Of a DNA stretch of 64,000 nt, positions 27,263 to 36,893 are shown piece after piece. The notes below the pieces were generated by a model that was not told the origin of the DNA, searched no databases, and worked only from the letters and a program-made list of their open reading frames with translations. Made by a program: the position numbers and the translations under genes. Position 1 is the stretch's first letter. The number at the start of each line of letters is the position of its first letter. Source of the DNA: an uncultured Muribaculaceae bacterium (GTDB taxonomy: Bacteria > Bacteroidota > Bacteroidia > Bacteroidales > Muribaculaceae); contig CAJTPK010000008.1 in NCBI GenBank assembly GCA_910578075.1, forward strand, positions 55,688 to 119,687. Reading direction: 5' to 3'.

Positions 27263-27270
27263 TAAATTTG
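27263..27270 (+). promoter_or_regulatory. Putative -7 element for lipoate ligase gene
   Basis: TAAATTTG fits TAnnTTTG, 57 bp before ATG 27328; no clear -33 TTTG. Confidence 0.4.
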
Positions 27271-27327
27271 CCAAAACGTAATAATTGAGTGGCTTATATG
27301 CCGCTGCAGTAATATAAACTTTTTTCA

Positions 27328-28350
27328 ATGAAACACATTAAATTTCCGGGAAACATTGATACGATAAACAGGAGACTACCATTTTTCCTTGCCACAGAAG
27401 AATGGGTTGCAAGACATATGCCTGCAGGAGACTATTTCTTTTCATGGCAAGTCGATCCAACTGTGATATGCGGCAGAAATCAGGAAATAGCCAAAGAAGT
27501 CAACCTCAATTACTGCAAAGAGAATAGCATTGATGTTGTTCGCCGCAGAAGCGGTGGTGGCGCTGTATTTGCAGACCGTGAAAATTTTATGTTTTCATAT
27601 ATTACAGATGGAGATAATGTCACCGAAGAGTTTGCACGCTATACCGGCATTATAGCTACGGCTCTGAGAAATATAGGAATAAACGCTGTCGCTACCGGAC
27701 GCAACGATATTACCATTGATGAGAAGAAGGTATCCGGAAACGCATTCTATCATATTCCGGGGAGATGTATAGCACACGGCACCATGCTATATGATTTTGA
27801 TCCGGCGCACATATCCAATGCTCTTACGCCATCTCGCGCCAAGCTCGAATCAAAAGGTGTAAAATCCGTAAAATCGCGTGTTACTTGCCTTAAGAATGAA
27901 GGCATATCACTATCTCCTTGCGATTTTGAGAGGTACATGATAGAATCTATAACCGACGGTGATCCATATGTGATAACTGAAAAGGATCTTGATGAAATCG
28001 TCAGGATAGAAAGCCGCTACTACGACCCTTCATTCATAAAGATAGAAGACACATCCGGTAATCACACTGAAGCATCCGGCAAGCAACTGATATCCAATCT
28101 GCTTCGACTCGATGGAATCGGTGAATTTCAGATCGAATATCGCCTTGACAGCAATAATTTAATAAATGATTTCAATATCTCCGGAGATTTTTTCATGCGG
28201 GAGGATATTGACCAGCGCATATGCAACGCACTAAATGGAGTCCAATGTAACAAACCTTCCCTTCATGAAATCATCAGCAAAATCAACCCTGAGTCTGTGA
28301 TTCCCGGGTTGACTGGCGACAAACTCCTTAACCTTATTCTCCCCTATTGA
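27328..28350 (+). CDS. lplA: Lipoate-protein ligase A
   Basis: A 340-residue ligase that activates lipoate with ATP and attaches it to lipoyl domains of 2-oxoacid dehydrogenases or GcvH. The core (about residues 20-240) has the lipoate-binding RRRSGGGAVFAD, the substrate-contact GRNDITIDEKKVSGNAFY in two adjoining blocks and HGTMLYDFD. A C-terminal accessory domain of about 90 residues follows. The stop overlaps the convergent mutL stop by 7 bp. No lipoyl-enzyme gene is nearby. Confidence 0.93.
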   Translation: MKHIKFPGNIDTINRRLPFFLATEEWVARHMPAGDYFFSWQVDPTVICGRNQEIAKEVNLNYCKENSIDVVRRRSGGGAVFADRENFMFSYITDGDNVTEEFARYTGIIATALRNIGINAVATGRNDITIDEKKVSGNAFYHIPGRCIAHGTMLYDFDPAHISNALTPSRAKLESKGVKSVKSRVTCLKNEGISLSPCDFERYMIESITDGDPYVITEKDLDEIVRIESRYYDPSFIKIEDTSGNHTEASGKQLISNLLRLDGIGEFQIEYRLDSNNLINDFNISGDFFMREDIDQRICNALNGVQCNKPSLHEIISKINPESVIPGLTGDKLLNLILPY

Positions 28351-30227
28351 AATAATGAATCAAGACGCGCCTCATCAAGAAGACAGAATATCCTGTTGCC
28401 ATTCGGAGTAAGGGCAGGATCTGGCAATGCAAATAATTCCGCACACAGATGCTCCATCTCGGTAGAACTCAGTTTCTCACCTCTTCTGATAGCAGACGAA
28501 CGAGCCATCATCAGCGCTACCTTCGACGCTATGGAACACCCACCTCTGGCATCAAGCCCGTAATTAGCGGAATCTTCTGTAACAGAATCCAATATTCGGA
28601 GCACCATATCTTTCGGAGTCCCCTTTTTAAGCATTGCAGGAAGCGATGTGATAAGCCAGGTTTCCCCCGACTCATATTCCAAAGAAAATCCAAGACGCTT
28701 AAGATCATCCCCTACTTCAAGAAGGGCAGCCCGCTGCACTTCATCGAGAGTAATGGATTCCGGAAACATCACACTCTGCGAGACAACCTCCATTTTTTCA
28801 ACCCTTCGCATGTAATCCTCATAAAGAATCTTGACATGAGCCCTGTGCTGATCAATTATCATGAGACCATTACGCGAGGAAGTAATAATATATTTGGATG
28901 CATATTGCATGCACATTGCCTCCAGCTTTCCCTTAGGCTCCTCTTCGAAAAGGGAGTTTGATGTCACAGCATCGAATTCAGAAACCTCAAATTGTCCGAT
29001 TCCCGATACCGTAGTATCAGGAATTTCTTGAATTTCTGCAGAGAGTTCTGAATTATCAGAGCCTCGCTTGAAATTGTCATACAGCGTTTCCCAATTGTTT
29101 GTCGACGGTTTCCTTTCATACTCTGTTTTGAAAGGATTGTAATTATGCTTCATTTCTATTACCGGCTCCGTAGGAAGCTCCCCCTCCCTCAGAGGTCTTA
29201 CCGGTATAGCATCAGAAGAAAAGTCGATCGATGGAACGGCCGAAAACTTACCAAGTGCGGCCTTTACCGCAGCCTGCAATATAGGCCATATTTGCTGCTC
29301 ATATTCAAATTTGATCTCATCCTTTGTCGGGCTACGGTTCACATCAACACTCTGTGGATCGACAGTGAATTTAAGAAAATAACACGGTTGAGTGTCTGGT
29401 GCGATAAGAGAATCATAACAGCCTGTAATAGCCTTATGAAAATAAGGATGACGCATATTCCTGCCATTCGCAATCAAAAATTGCAACGGATTCCGACGCC
29501 TCGCATATTCCGGCCGCGAGATGAAGCCTTCTATCTTCACCAAAGAGGTCTCCACATTCACGGGTAAAAGCTGATTGTCGAGGCTTGCTTTCCACAATTC
29601 GATTATACGCTGACGAAACGATCCTGCTCGCAGATCAATGGTTCGCGTACCGGTATCCAGACCCAAACGTATATGATTGTTTACAAGAGCCATTCTCTCA
29701 AACTCTCTGACAATATTAGCCAGCTCCACACTGTCAGATTTCAGAAATTTGCGGCGGGCAGGAACGTTGAAAAACAATTTCTTTACTGTAATTACCGTAC
29801 CCTTTTCACACACACACGGTTCTTGGCTTTCAACCCGGCTTCCGGATATGACAAGATGTGTTCCAAGCTTATCGCCTTCTCTTCTTGTCTTTACATCTAC
29901 TTCCGCGATGGCACATATGGAAGGCAATGCCTCTCCCCTGAAACCCATTGTATGAAGTGTGAAAAGATCCTCAGCATTGCGTATCTTGGAAGTGGCATGC
30001 CTTTCAAAAGCCATGCGAGCATCGGTCTCCGACATTCCGCTGCCGTTGTCGATTACCTGAATCATGGTTTTTCCGGCATCCTTTACGATGATTCTGATAT
30101 CTGTCGCCCCGGCATCAACTGCATTCTCCACCAGCTCCTTGATGGCTGAAGAAGGTCGTTGGATCACTTCCCCTGCGGCAATCTGGTTTGCTACAGAATC
30201 GGGCAATAATCTAATTATATCTGTCAT
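28344..30227 (-). CDS. mutL: DNA mismatch repair protein MutL
   Basis: A 627-residue MutL. The N-terminal GHKL ATPase domain is intact (LPDSVANQIAAGEV, KELVENAVDAGAT, DNGSGM, ATSKI, GFRGEAL), followed by a transducer domain and a low-complexity linker (about 335-440). The C-terminal dimerisation domain is present. However the endonuclease motif DQHAxxExxxxE reads DQHRAHVKILYE (about residues 457-468), with Val in place of the first metal-binding Glu, and the CPHGRP site near residue 612 reads TPNGNR. This MutL is therefore probably not a nicking endonuclease. It starts 3 bp after the ostA-like stop and is the last gene of the envelope operon. Confidence 0.96.
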   Translation of the reverse strand: MTDIIRLLPDSVANQIAAGEVIQRPSSAIKELVENAVDAGATDIRIIVKDAGKTMIQVIDNGSGMSETDARMAFERHATSKIRNAEDLFTLHTMGFRGEALPSICAIAEVDVKTRREGDKLGTHLVISGSRVESQEPCVCEKGTVITVKKLFFNVPARRKFLKSDSVELANIVREFERMALVNNHIRLGLDTGTRTIDLRAGSFRQRIIELWKASLDNQLLPVNVETSLVKIEGFISRPEYARRRNPLQFLIANGRNMRHPYFHKAITGCYDSLIAPDTQPCYFLKFTVDPQSVDVNRSPTKDEIKFEYEQQIWPILQAAVKAALGKFSAVPSIDFSSDAIPVRPLREGELPTEPVIEMKHNYNPFKTEYERKPSTNNWETLYDNFKRGSDNSELSAEIQEIPDTTVSGIGQFEVSEFDAVTSNSLFEEEPKGKLEAMCMQYASKYIITSSRNGLMIIDQHRAHVKILYEDYMRRVEKMEVVSQSVMFPESITLDEVQRAALLEVGDDLKRLGFSLEYESGETWLITSLPAMLKKGTPKDMVLRILDSVTEDSANYGLDARGGCSIASKVALMMARSSAIRRGEKLSSTEMEHLCAELFALPDPALTPNGNRIFCLLDEARLDSLFQ

Positions 30228-30230
30228 CTC

Positions 30231-32462
30231 TTACTGAACTGATTTACTTTTTCTCGCAGGTGTATTATCCTTGAAATAATTGTCGAGAGCTTCCGGAACC
30301 TCTCCGAGATCATCTATCCATTTCCATCGGTCGCCATACCACTCCCTTTTAGGTCGGAGGTACTCAAACCATTTGAAACCCTGGAGATATTGCTGCGATG
30401 GCTTGACGAGAAATAACGGCTGGAGAGTGCCTGTCGTCTCAGGCCAGAATTTCAGTTTGTCGAGCGTCCTTGCCTTCATATCTATCGTAAGGAACGAGCT
30501 TTCTACTGTCACAAGCTTATTATATGTAGAATCATTCTCCATGGGCAGGAAAATTGTTTCAACATTTCCCTTGACAAAAAGATTCTTAAGTTCATCATTT
30601 TCAAAATAAGCCACCATAGACTTACCGGAAAGCTGATTGTAGAGATCCTCTCCTACATGTTCTGCCATAAATCCGGTAAGGGGAAGATCCGCACGATCCA
30701 CCGTTGAATCATTGAAATGGATATTTATCTTGTCACCATACACCTGTTTCTGGTCGCTCCAGACTATTGGCTTGCGAATCAGATAAAGCATGGTGTCATA
30801 TTCCTCATAGATCATGGTGTCTGCCACGCCCTGGAGATCCTGACGGAAGAAGCGCGCACGCCCTATCGCCTTGGCAACGTGATAATCCTTAGGCACCATA
30901 TATGTTGAATCTCTTCCAAGTTTATCAAGTCTCGGACCGCTTTTAATTGTCTCTAAAGTATCCTTCTCTACAATTATCTCTTCAAGACTGATTGAATGAG
31001 GATCATTTGCGGATATTGGTGTTGTGACCGCAGCCTGGACTGCAATCGAATCCATGGATGGCAGTACAACTGTCGTATCTGCGGATACAACCTCTACCCG
31101 CTCATTATCACTTACAGGTTTCTTTTTTACCTCAACAGAATTCTGGGCTTTCTTCAAATCATCAAGACGCTTGAAAAAAAGACTGCTGAATCCGAGCAAC
31201 TTCCCTTCATTCCCGGGCTTGATAAATCCTGACGGCAATGTTGACAGTGAAGCTCGCAGATCATCCGCTATCTCCTGCAATGAGGAATAAGACTGAAGCC
31301 TTGCACGTGTCTCTGCCGTTAAATTATGCGAAAGACTATCCGGCCACACATATTCAACCCTTATGGAGGTCAATATTGTATCGGCACGCAGAAAAAGGGT
31401 ATCCGGACGAGAAAACTCTATGAGGAGTGGATAATCTGTTGAATATGCACGACGTAATGAATCATCATACTCACCATATCCTCCGATAAGTTTCATTTTG
31501 CGTGCAGTGTCGGTCAAAACCATCGGCTGAGGATTCTTCATTTTGTCACGGAACATATATGCCCTACTGACACGCGATGCCTTGTCATAGATTATTGAAT
31601 CACCTTCAAGCGTCACGACGTTCATGGAACTGTCACGATGCAATATTGTGGAACGTGATGTCAACACTGCATTATCTGTCTGCGTATTGTAACGCCCGCT
31701 TGTTGTAAGAATTGTATCGTTAGCGCCCTCGATGCGGGTCTCTGTATTGATGGTCGCAATATGTGTACCCGTATTGTAATCAAGCTCATTGGTAAACATC
31801 TTGTAACCATCCTTTGTGTTTACAAGAACAACATCATTCTCAAACCTTGCGAGCTTTGTGGCAGGAGAATATTCTCCATATACCGATGTAAGCTCGTTGA
31901 TATCATCTTGTAGCTTACCGCCCCTGGTATACCATCCAATCTCTGAATTAAGATCATAATCAAGGCTGTCAGTAGTCAGTGTCACCTTCGGGTCTTTCAG
32001 TGTGACATCATTTCTTGACGGACCGGATGTTAGAATCGCATGACGCTCCCCTCCATCATAAAACAGCTTGTCGGCATATACAAACAATGTATCACCCTGA
32101 CGCATTTCCACATGTCCAAATGCATCCATTGAATTCCGTTGTGGGAAATAATAAGCGGAATCACAATACATCCACATCCCCCCTTGGCGGAAAACGACAT
32201 TGCCCTTCACGATCTGTCGCTCCTCGCTGTCATGAGGAGGACGGAAAAGAGAATCCGCTTTCTCCAGAAAAACCTTGTCTTCCTGATACCTGTTAGCATC
32301 CGGAACAGTGGGTTTGATCGGCTGGGTAGGTTTCGGACGGGTAAACGACTCCTTGCTCTCTGCTTTCTTCCTCTGCTGCGCATGAAGGGAATCCATAACA
32401 GAGATTCCTCCCAGCAACACGATGGTTGCCAGGAGAAATACTATGACCTTTGGAGTTTTCAT
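30231..32462 (-). CDS. OstA/LptA-like envelope protein
   Basis: A predicted periplasmic protein of about 743 residues. After a signal peptide (ends near SLHA) there is a Lys/Pro-rich linker, then an OstA/LptA-type beta-jellyroll repeat region: IVKGNVVFRQGGMWMYCDSAYY, FGHVEMRQGDTLFVYADKLFYDGGER and similar blocks recurring to about residue 330. Such proteins are thought to work in lipopolysaccharide transport to the outer membrane. I place the start at ATG 32462 because it gives a 4-bp ATGA overlap with the upstream surA-like gene and a good signal peptide; ATG 32471 would add only three residues. The second half (about 390-743) has more repeats and no other domain I recognise. Confidence 0.82.
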   Translation of the reverse strand: MKTPKVIVFLLATIVLLGGISVMDSLHAQQRKKAESKESFTRPKPTQPIKPTVPDANRYQEDKVFLEKADSLFRPPHDSEERQIVKGNVVFRQGGMWMYCDSAYYFPQRNSMDAFGHVEMRQGDTLFVYADKLFYDGGERHAILTSGPSRNDVTLKDPKVTLTTDSLDYDLNSEIGWYTRGGKLQDDINELTSVYGEYSPATKLARFENDVVLVNTKDGYKMFTNELDYNTGTHIATINTETRIEGANDTILTTSGRYNTQTDNAVLTSRSTILHRDSSMNVVTLEGDSIIYDKASRVSRAYMFRDKMKNPQPMVLTDTARKMKLIGGYGEYDDSLRRAYSTDYPLLIEFSRPDTLFLRADTILTSIRVEYVWPDSLSHNLTAETRARLQSYSSLQEIADDLRASLSTLPSGFIKPGNEGKLLGFSSLFFKRLDDLKKAQNSVEVKKKPVSDNERVEVVSADTTVVLPSMDSIAVQAAVTTPISANDPHSISLEEIIVEKDTLETIKSGPRLDKLGRDSTYMVPKDYHVAKAIGRARFFRQDLQGVADTMIYEEYDTMLYLIRKPIVWSDQKQVYGDKINIHFNDSTVDRADLPLTGFMAEHVGEDLYNQLSGKSMVAYFENDELKNLFVKGNVETIFLPMENDSTYNKLVTVESSFLTIDMKARTLDKLKFWPETTGTLQPLFLVKPSQQYLQGFKWFEYLRPKREWYGDRWKWIDDLGEVPEALDNYFKDNTPARKSKSVQ

Positions 32463-33814
32463 TTTATCCATCCGTCGTATTCGAACTCACAATTGTTCCA
32501 ACCGTCGGCTATCTTGACGTATGTATCCTTTATCTTTTGTTCAACCCACTCCTTGAGAATCTCATTCTTCCGCATCCTCTCATACATCTCTTTGATCATG
32601 TTGTAATCATCCGAGAGATTAGCTTTGTGCCCTTGCACTCTCTGTGTCAGCTTCACTATAGCCACTATGTCTTTGTTACGCTTCTGGTCTTTCATGACAA
32701 AAGCTTCTGATACGTCACCCGGCTGCATGAGTTCCACTCGCTTGGCAATCTCCGGCGGGAGATCCTGCATCTCGAAGCGCGTGCTTCCTGTAAGCGAATT
32801 CACCATAATACCTTTGTTATTCTTGGTATCCTTATCCTGTGACACATATTTGGCAGCCTCTTCAAACGGGAATTTATCGGCTACAATCTCCTTGCGTAGA
32901 GAATCAAGACGAACTGTCGCGTCACGCAGATCCTTGTCACTTACTTTCGGAGTCAGGAGGATATGACGGACATTAACCATATCACCTTTCTTGTCAATAA
33001 GCTGAATTATATGATAACCATATTCTGTCTCCACTATACGCGAGACTTTATTGGGGTCGTTGAGATTGAATGCCACGTTTGCAAATTCCGGAACCCAAGC
33101 TGATCGAGGGTTATAACCAAGCTCACCTCCCTGCATTGACGAACCATCTTCACTATATGCGATGGCAAGGGTCGAGAACTTTGACTCCCCCCGGTTTACC
33201 CTGTCGGCATAATCACGCAAACGGGCTTTGACATCCTCTATCTCCTGCGCGGGAATAACAGGATTGATAGTGATGATCTGCGCCTCAACCTGCATGGGAA
33301 CATAAGGAATCGAATCTTCAGGAAGAGCTGAGAAATACTTGCGCACATCATTCGGAGTGGCCTTCACATCCTTGGTAAGATTGCTCTGCACCTGCTCCAC
33401 AATATAATTATTACGCATCACTTCAAGGAGCTGTTCTCTAAGCTGGGCATACGGTTTACGGAAATACTCCTCCACTTTCTCCCTTGAACCAAGATTATCC
33501 ACAAAATATGCGAGTCGCTTGTCAACAGAGCTTTGCACCTGTCCCTCAGGAGCCTCTACCGTATCTATCTTTGCTTGATGAAGATAAAGCTTTTCAACTG
33601 CTATCCTCTCTGGTATGACACAATATGGGTCACCGGCGATGGATGTTCCCTCTGAGCGCATCTGTGCATATTGATCCTCTATTTCCGAACGGAAAATGGG
33701 CTCATCACCCACAATCCAGGCGACTTCGTCAATAACATTTCGCTTCACAGGCGCTGCAAGGGCGCAAAGCGCAACGCAGGCAGCTGCCGGTATCATTACA
33801 TTTCTCAATTTCAT
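32459..33814 (-). CDS. SurA-like periplasmic peptidylprolyl isomerase
   Basis: A 451-residue periplasmic chaperone/PPIase of the SurA type that helps fold outer membrane proteins. It has a signal peptide (ends near CALAAP), a SurA N-terminal domain (begins VIDEVAWIVGDEPIFRSEI) and two parvulin domains: the first with EAQIITINP, FSTLAIAYSEDGSSMQGGELGY and ETEYGYHIIQLIDK; the second with VRHILLTPKVS. The position between another SurA-like lipoprotein gene and the OstA-like gene supports an envelope-assembly operon. It overlaps the OstA-like gene by 4 bp and starts 8 bp after the upstream gene. Confidence 0.92.
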   Translation of the reverse strand: MKLRNVMIPAAACVALCALAAPVKRNVIDEVAWIVGDEPIFRSEIEDQYAQMRSEGTSIAGDPYCVIPERIAVEKLYLHQAKIDTVEAPEGQVQSSVDKRLAYFVDNLGSREKVEEYFRKPYAQLREQLLEVMRNNYIVEQVQSNLTKDVKATPNDVRKYFSALPEDSIPYVPMQVEAQIITINPVIPAQEIEDVKARLRDYADRVNRGESKFSTLAIAYSEDGSSMQGGELGYNPRSAWVPEFANVAFNLNDPNKVSRIVETEYGYHIIQLIDKKGDMVNVRHILLTPKVSDKDLRDATVRLDSLRKEIVADKFPFEEAAKYVSQDKDTKNNKGIMVNSLTGSTRFEMQDLPPEIAKRVELMQPGDVSEAFVMKDQKRNKDIVAIVKLTQRVQGHKANLSDDYNMIKEMYERMRKNEILKEWVEQKIKDTYVKIADGWNNCEFEYDGWIK

Positions 33815-33822
33815 ATCTTCGG

Positions 33823-34755
33823 TTATTCTTTATATTTCACATTGTCTCCAGCCTTCCCTACACGCTTTCTCATCACTCGGTTTACAGGATCATATAGGCC
33901 GGGGCGAAGCTTCCCATCCTCAACTCCTTTGGAATATAAGGAAGTAAGCAGCTTCTTGCGGTAATCTGATTTACGTTCTCTTCCTATCATGTCGGCTATC
34001 TGATCTGCTGCATACTCATATGGCATGACACTTCCGGAAGGAAGATATTCAAAAATATGCAGTATGTAGGTTGAGCCGGCATAGGTTGTCTCAAAATCAC
34101 TCGTTGAATTCAAAAAAGCATCCGCATCGTAGAAACGATAAGGAATTTGCTCTGCAATCTCACTCCAGTCAATCCAACGGTCCTTGAAATACTCATATTG
34201 CGAAGCCTGCCGTAATCCATATTTCTCAATATTATCGATTGATGAGGGCGTTGCCGCTGCCATCCATCTGCGGATATCATCAAGACGCTCTTCAGAATCA
34301 GAAACCTTCACATATATCCCCTTTACAATCGGGGAACTGAGTTTCATCTCTGTGCCGTGGGTTGCATAATAATCCTTTACACTTTCATCAGATACCGACG
34401 GAACTTCCGTCTCCTTTGATCTGAGATAACGCTCTATTATAAGATTATTACGATAATCCTCCGCCATCCTGTCAATTCGGTCAAGTTCATCGACATTGCC
34501 GGAAGCGACATCACTTAGCATCATTGTCCTTACCCATCGTTCCACAATCGAATTGAAAAGCTCAGTACTGTCTTGTTCTGACAATCCGGATGGCATACGC
34601 AACATGACATCATGAACGGTAAGGGATGAATCGCCTACAGAAACAAGCACTTCCTCCGGCGCCTCCACACCCTTCGGTGAATGGCATGCGGAAGGAATCA
34701 CCAATGTAGCAACTATAGCAGCGCAAGCGATAGATGTCGGTTTTCGCAATTTCAT
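33823..34755 (-). CDS. SurA/PpiC-like envelope protein without clear parvulin domain
   Basis: A 310-residue exported protein. The hydrophobic leader ends in IPSACHS, so it may be a lipoprotein. It has a SurA-type opening (VLVSVGDSSLTVHDVMLRMP) and helical chaperone-like sequence, but the usual parvulin signatures (HILL, GGxLGxF) are missing, so it may be a chaperone without isomerase activity. ATG 34755 is preferred to the GTG at 34761 because of the -7 box just upstream. It is first in the operon with surA-like, ostA-like and mutL genes. Confidence 0.75.
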   Translation of the reverse strand: MKLRKPTSIACAAIVATLVIPSACHSPKGVEAPEEVLVSVGDSSLTVHDVMLRMPSGLSEQDSTELFNSIVERWVRTMMLSDVASGNVDELDRIDRMAEDYRNNLIIERYLRSKETEVPSVSDESVKDYYATHGTEMKLSSPIVKGIYVKVSDSEERLDDIRRWMAAATPSSIDNIEKYGLRQASQYEYFKDRWIDWSEIAEQIPYRFYDADAFLNSTSDFETTYAGSTYILHIFEYLPSGSVMPYEYAADQIADMIGRERKSDYRKKLLTSLYSKGVEDGKLRPGLYDPVNRVMRKRVGKAGDNVKYKE

Positions 34756-34775
34756 GAACACTCCATAAACTTTTA

Positions 34776-34783
34776 CAAATTTA
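34776..34783 (-). promoter_or_regulatory. Putative -7 element of the surA/ostA/mutL operon
   Basis: Minus strand TAAATTTG fits TAnnTTTG. It lies 20 bp before ATG 34755 and just after the terminator of the preceding gene, giving a very short leader. Confidence 0.5.
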
Positions 34784-34800
34784 AGTATTTTTCAATTAAT

Positions 34801-34836
34801 AAAAAAGAAGCCGGAACTTAATATTGCTCCGGCTTC
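34801..34836 (-). terminator. Terminator of the large PpiC-type gene
   Basis: GAAGCCGGA (34807-34815) pairs with TCCGGCTTC (34828-34836). On the minus strand the stem is followed by TTTTTTATTAATTG, an almost ideal intrinsic terminator. Confidence 0.88.
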
Positions 34837-34857
34837 CATATATCAAATGTATTTACC

Positions 34858-36795
34858 CTATTTCTTTACGCTTTTTAACACTTTCTTATTAACCTTTACA
34901 GGATATTTCTTGCGTAACTCATCCTCCCAGCGACTCTGGAATTCATTTTGGTAATCGCTTGTTACCAAACCGCGCACATCTGAATACTCTTCCGGTGCTG
35001 TAATCACGCGGGGATCAATCATGAAGAATGTCGTGAATGCTTTCTTTGCGGGTTTGGTCTCCGGTCCATCAAAGAGAAGATTATCGATCATCGCGTTAGT
35101 TCCTTTCTCTACAAGAACCTTTTCTATCGAGGCTTTTCCTCCAAACTGCTTGCGGATTGTGTTCACAAGTGAGTCACGACCGGTTACGGAAGCGAGTTCC
35201 TTGATTGCATCGGCAATTGAATCATTGCTTGCCTGAACAAGATAACCCTTGGCATGAGGCACACTCCATTTATAGTTTTCCCTATTGGATTCAAAATAGT
35301 TTTTCAACCCTTCCGTGTCTTTTGCTGCCTTATCCCAGATCTTCTTTACGCTTACCTCATATAAAAGACTTCCGTCGATGTATTCGTGGAGCAGATTTCT
35401 ATAATCTGGTTCCTCCTTCTCAAGTCTATTAATCTCTGCTTCTACCAGGCGTGAGTTATAGAATGCATCAAGATTTGAATCAAAAATCTTTTCAGCAGCT
35501 TCGGGATTTGACTGCAATGTATTCCTCATCTCCTTTGCAAGCTCAGAAACAAGAGTCGGTTTACCATCAATGGTGAAAAGCGTTGCATTCGCGGCTGCAC
35601 TCTGAACATAATCTACATAAAAAAGCGAATCAAGTCCATTAGCCTGGATCTTTCCACGCAAGCCTTCAATCACCTTGCTGTTTAGTTTTGCATTGTGACG
35701 GGATGCAAGTCTCTGTGTCTGATTGTCTCGCACAAGTGCATATCGCTCATCCTGCGGATTGGTCACACGCGCGAGAAATCCAGGTTTCATCTCTTCAGCA
35801 GATGGTATCGGACGGGAAGCAAGACGATTGATAATATGCCATCCAAATGATGTGCGGAATGGCTCGCTTATCGTATTATCAGACATTGAGAATGCAACTG
35901 AATCGAATTCCGCAACCATTTCGCCGGGACCGAACCATGGAAGCATTCCTCCCTGACGCGCCGATCCGCGATCATCTGAATAAAGGGAAGCGAGATTTGA
36001 GAATTCAGCAGGATTATTCTTTACAATATCATAGATACTGTCAATCTGATGTTTTGCCTTTGCATTAACTTCCGCGTCATTGCCCTGGGCCATTTTCAAT
36101 ATATGGGCCGCCTGAATCTTGCCTCTTGCGGCACGACGCTTTCCGGTTTTTATGATATGATATCCCACAGGGCTCTCCACCATTTCGGAAATCTCGCCTT
36201 CGGGAGTGGCATAAGCGGCAATCTCAAATGAATATGGATATTGCTGAGCGGTTATATAACCCATGTGTCCGCCACGTTGGTTCGAGCCTCTGTCTTCAGA
36301 CACTTTGGCTGCAAGTTCAGCAAAGTCAGCGCCTCCGAGAAGTGCCTTTCTTATACTGTCCATACGCTGACGTTTAGCTGCGTTCTGTGATGGATCCTGA
36401 GTTTTGAACAACATTATATGGGACACATCCACTTCCTGCGAGGCCCTGTCATGCGTCTCTTTCAGAAGCTTATCGAGATATACGGAATCGGCAAGATATG
36501 GAGCTGCCAGGTCACGGCGGTATTGCTCCATCTCCTTACGGAAAGAAGAGAGTGTGTCAATGCCTTCGGCCTTGGCATCTTCCACCTTCATCTTATACAA
36601 CTTAAACATCTCGACATATTCATCGAGAGGTTGCTGCGTGAGTTGCTGCTGGCTATTCTTGCCATAAAGATATTCGAACTCAGACTTAGGAACGTCAACA
36701 CCGTTGACGGTCATGATTACGGGATCCTTGGCAGTCAGTGCCAGAGCGAATAGAGCCGCTCCCGCTCCCGCGACAAACTTTTTATTCATTTCCAT
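34858..36795 (-). CDS. Two-domain parvulin-type peptidylprolyl isomerase
   Basis: A 645-residue exported PPIase. The signal peptide (KKFVAGAGAALFALALTA) is followed by an N-terminal chaperone part and two parvulin domains at about 125-225 and 230-335, each with the hallmarks: VSHIMLFKT, FAELAAKVSEDRGSNQRGGHMGY and SPVGYHIIKTG, then AAHILKMAQ, LYSDDRGSARQGGMLPWFG and TSFGWHIINRL. The last 300 residues are helical without a known domain. It likely assists folding of outer-membrane proteins. Either ATG 36795 or ATG 36789 may be used. A strong terminator follows it, so it is separate from the surA operon downstream. Confidence 0.92.
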   Translation of the reverse strand: MEMNKKFVAGAGAALFALALTAKDPVIMTVNGVDVPKSEFEYLYGKNSQQQLTQQPLDEYVEMFKLYKMKVEDAKAEGIDTLSSFRKEMEQYRRDLAAPYLADSVYLDKLLKETHDRASQEVDVSHIMLFKTQDPSQNAAKRQRMDSIRKALLGGADFAELAAKVSEDRGSNQRGGHMGYITAQQYPYSFEIAAYATPEGEISEMVESPVGYHIIKTGKRRAARGKIQAAHILKMAQGNDAEVNAKAKHQIDSIYDIVKNNPAEFSNLASLYSDDRGSARQGGMLPWFGPGEMVAEFDSVAFSMSDNTISEPFRTSFGWHIINRLASRPIPSAEEMKPGFLARVTNPQDERYALVRDNQTQRLASRHNAKLNSKVIEGLRGKIQANGLDSLFYVDYVQSAAANATLFTIDGKPTLVSELAKEMRNTLQSNPEAAEKIFDSNLDAFYNSRLVEAEINRLEKEEPDYRNLLHEYIDGSLLYEVSVKKIWDKAAKDTEGLKNYFESNRENYKWSVPHAKGYLVQASNDSIADAIKELASVTGRDSLVNTIRKQFGGKASIEKVLVEKGTNAMIDNLLFDGPETKPAKKAFTTFFMIDPRVITAPEEYSDVRGLVTSDYQNEFQSRWEDELRKKYPVKVNKKVLKSVKK

Positions 36796-36806
36796 ATACT
36801 TTTAAA

Positions 36807-36834
36807 CGATGACAATTATTAAAAATTGTCATCG
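36807..36834. promoter_or_regulatory. 11-bp inverted repeat before the PpiC-type gene
   Basis: CGATGACAATT (36807-36817) and AATTGTCATCG (36824-36834) are perfect inverted repeats separated by 6 bp. It lies 12 bp upstream of ATG 36795 and 60 bp after recQ. It could be an operator, a leader hairpin or a weak recQ terminator. Confidence 0.4.
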
Positions 36835-36893
36835 TTCACTCACATTCCAATTTATATTTTCTATATTTTTATTACTTGGAGAACAGTATTCCC

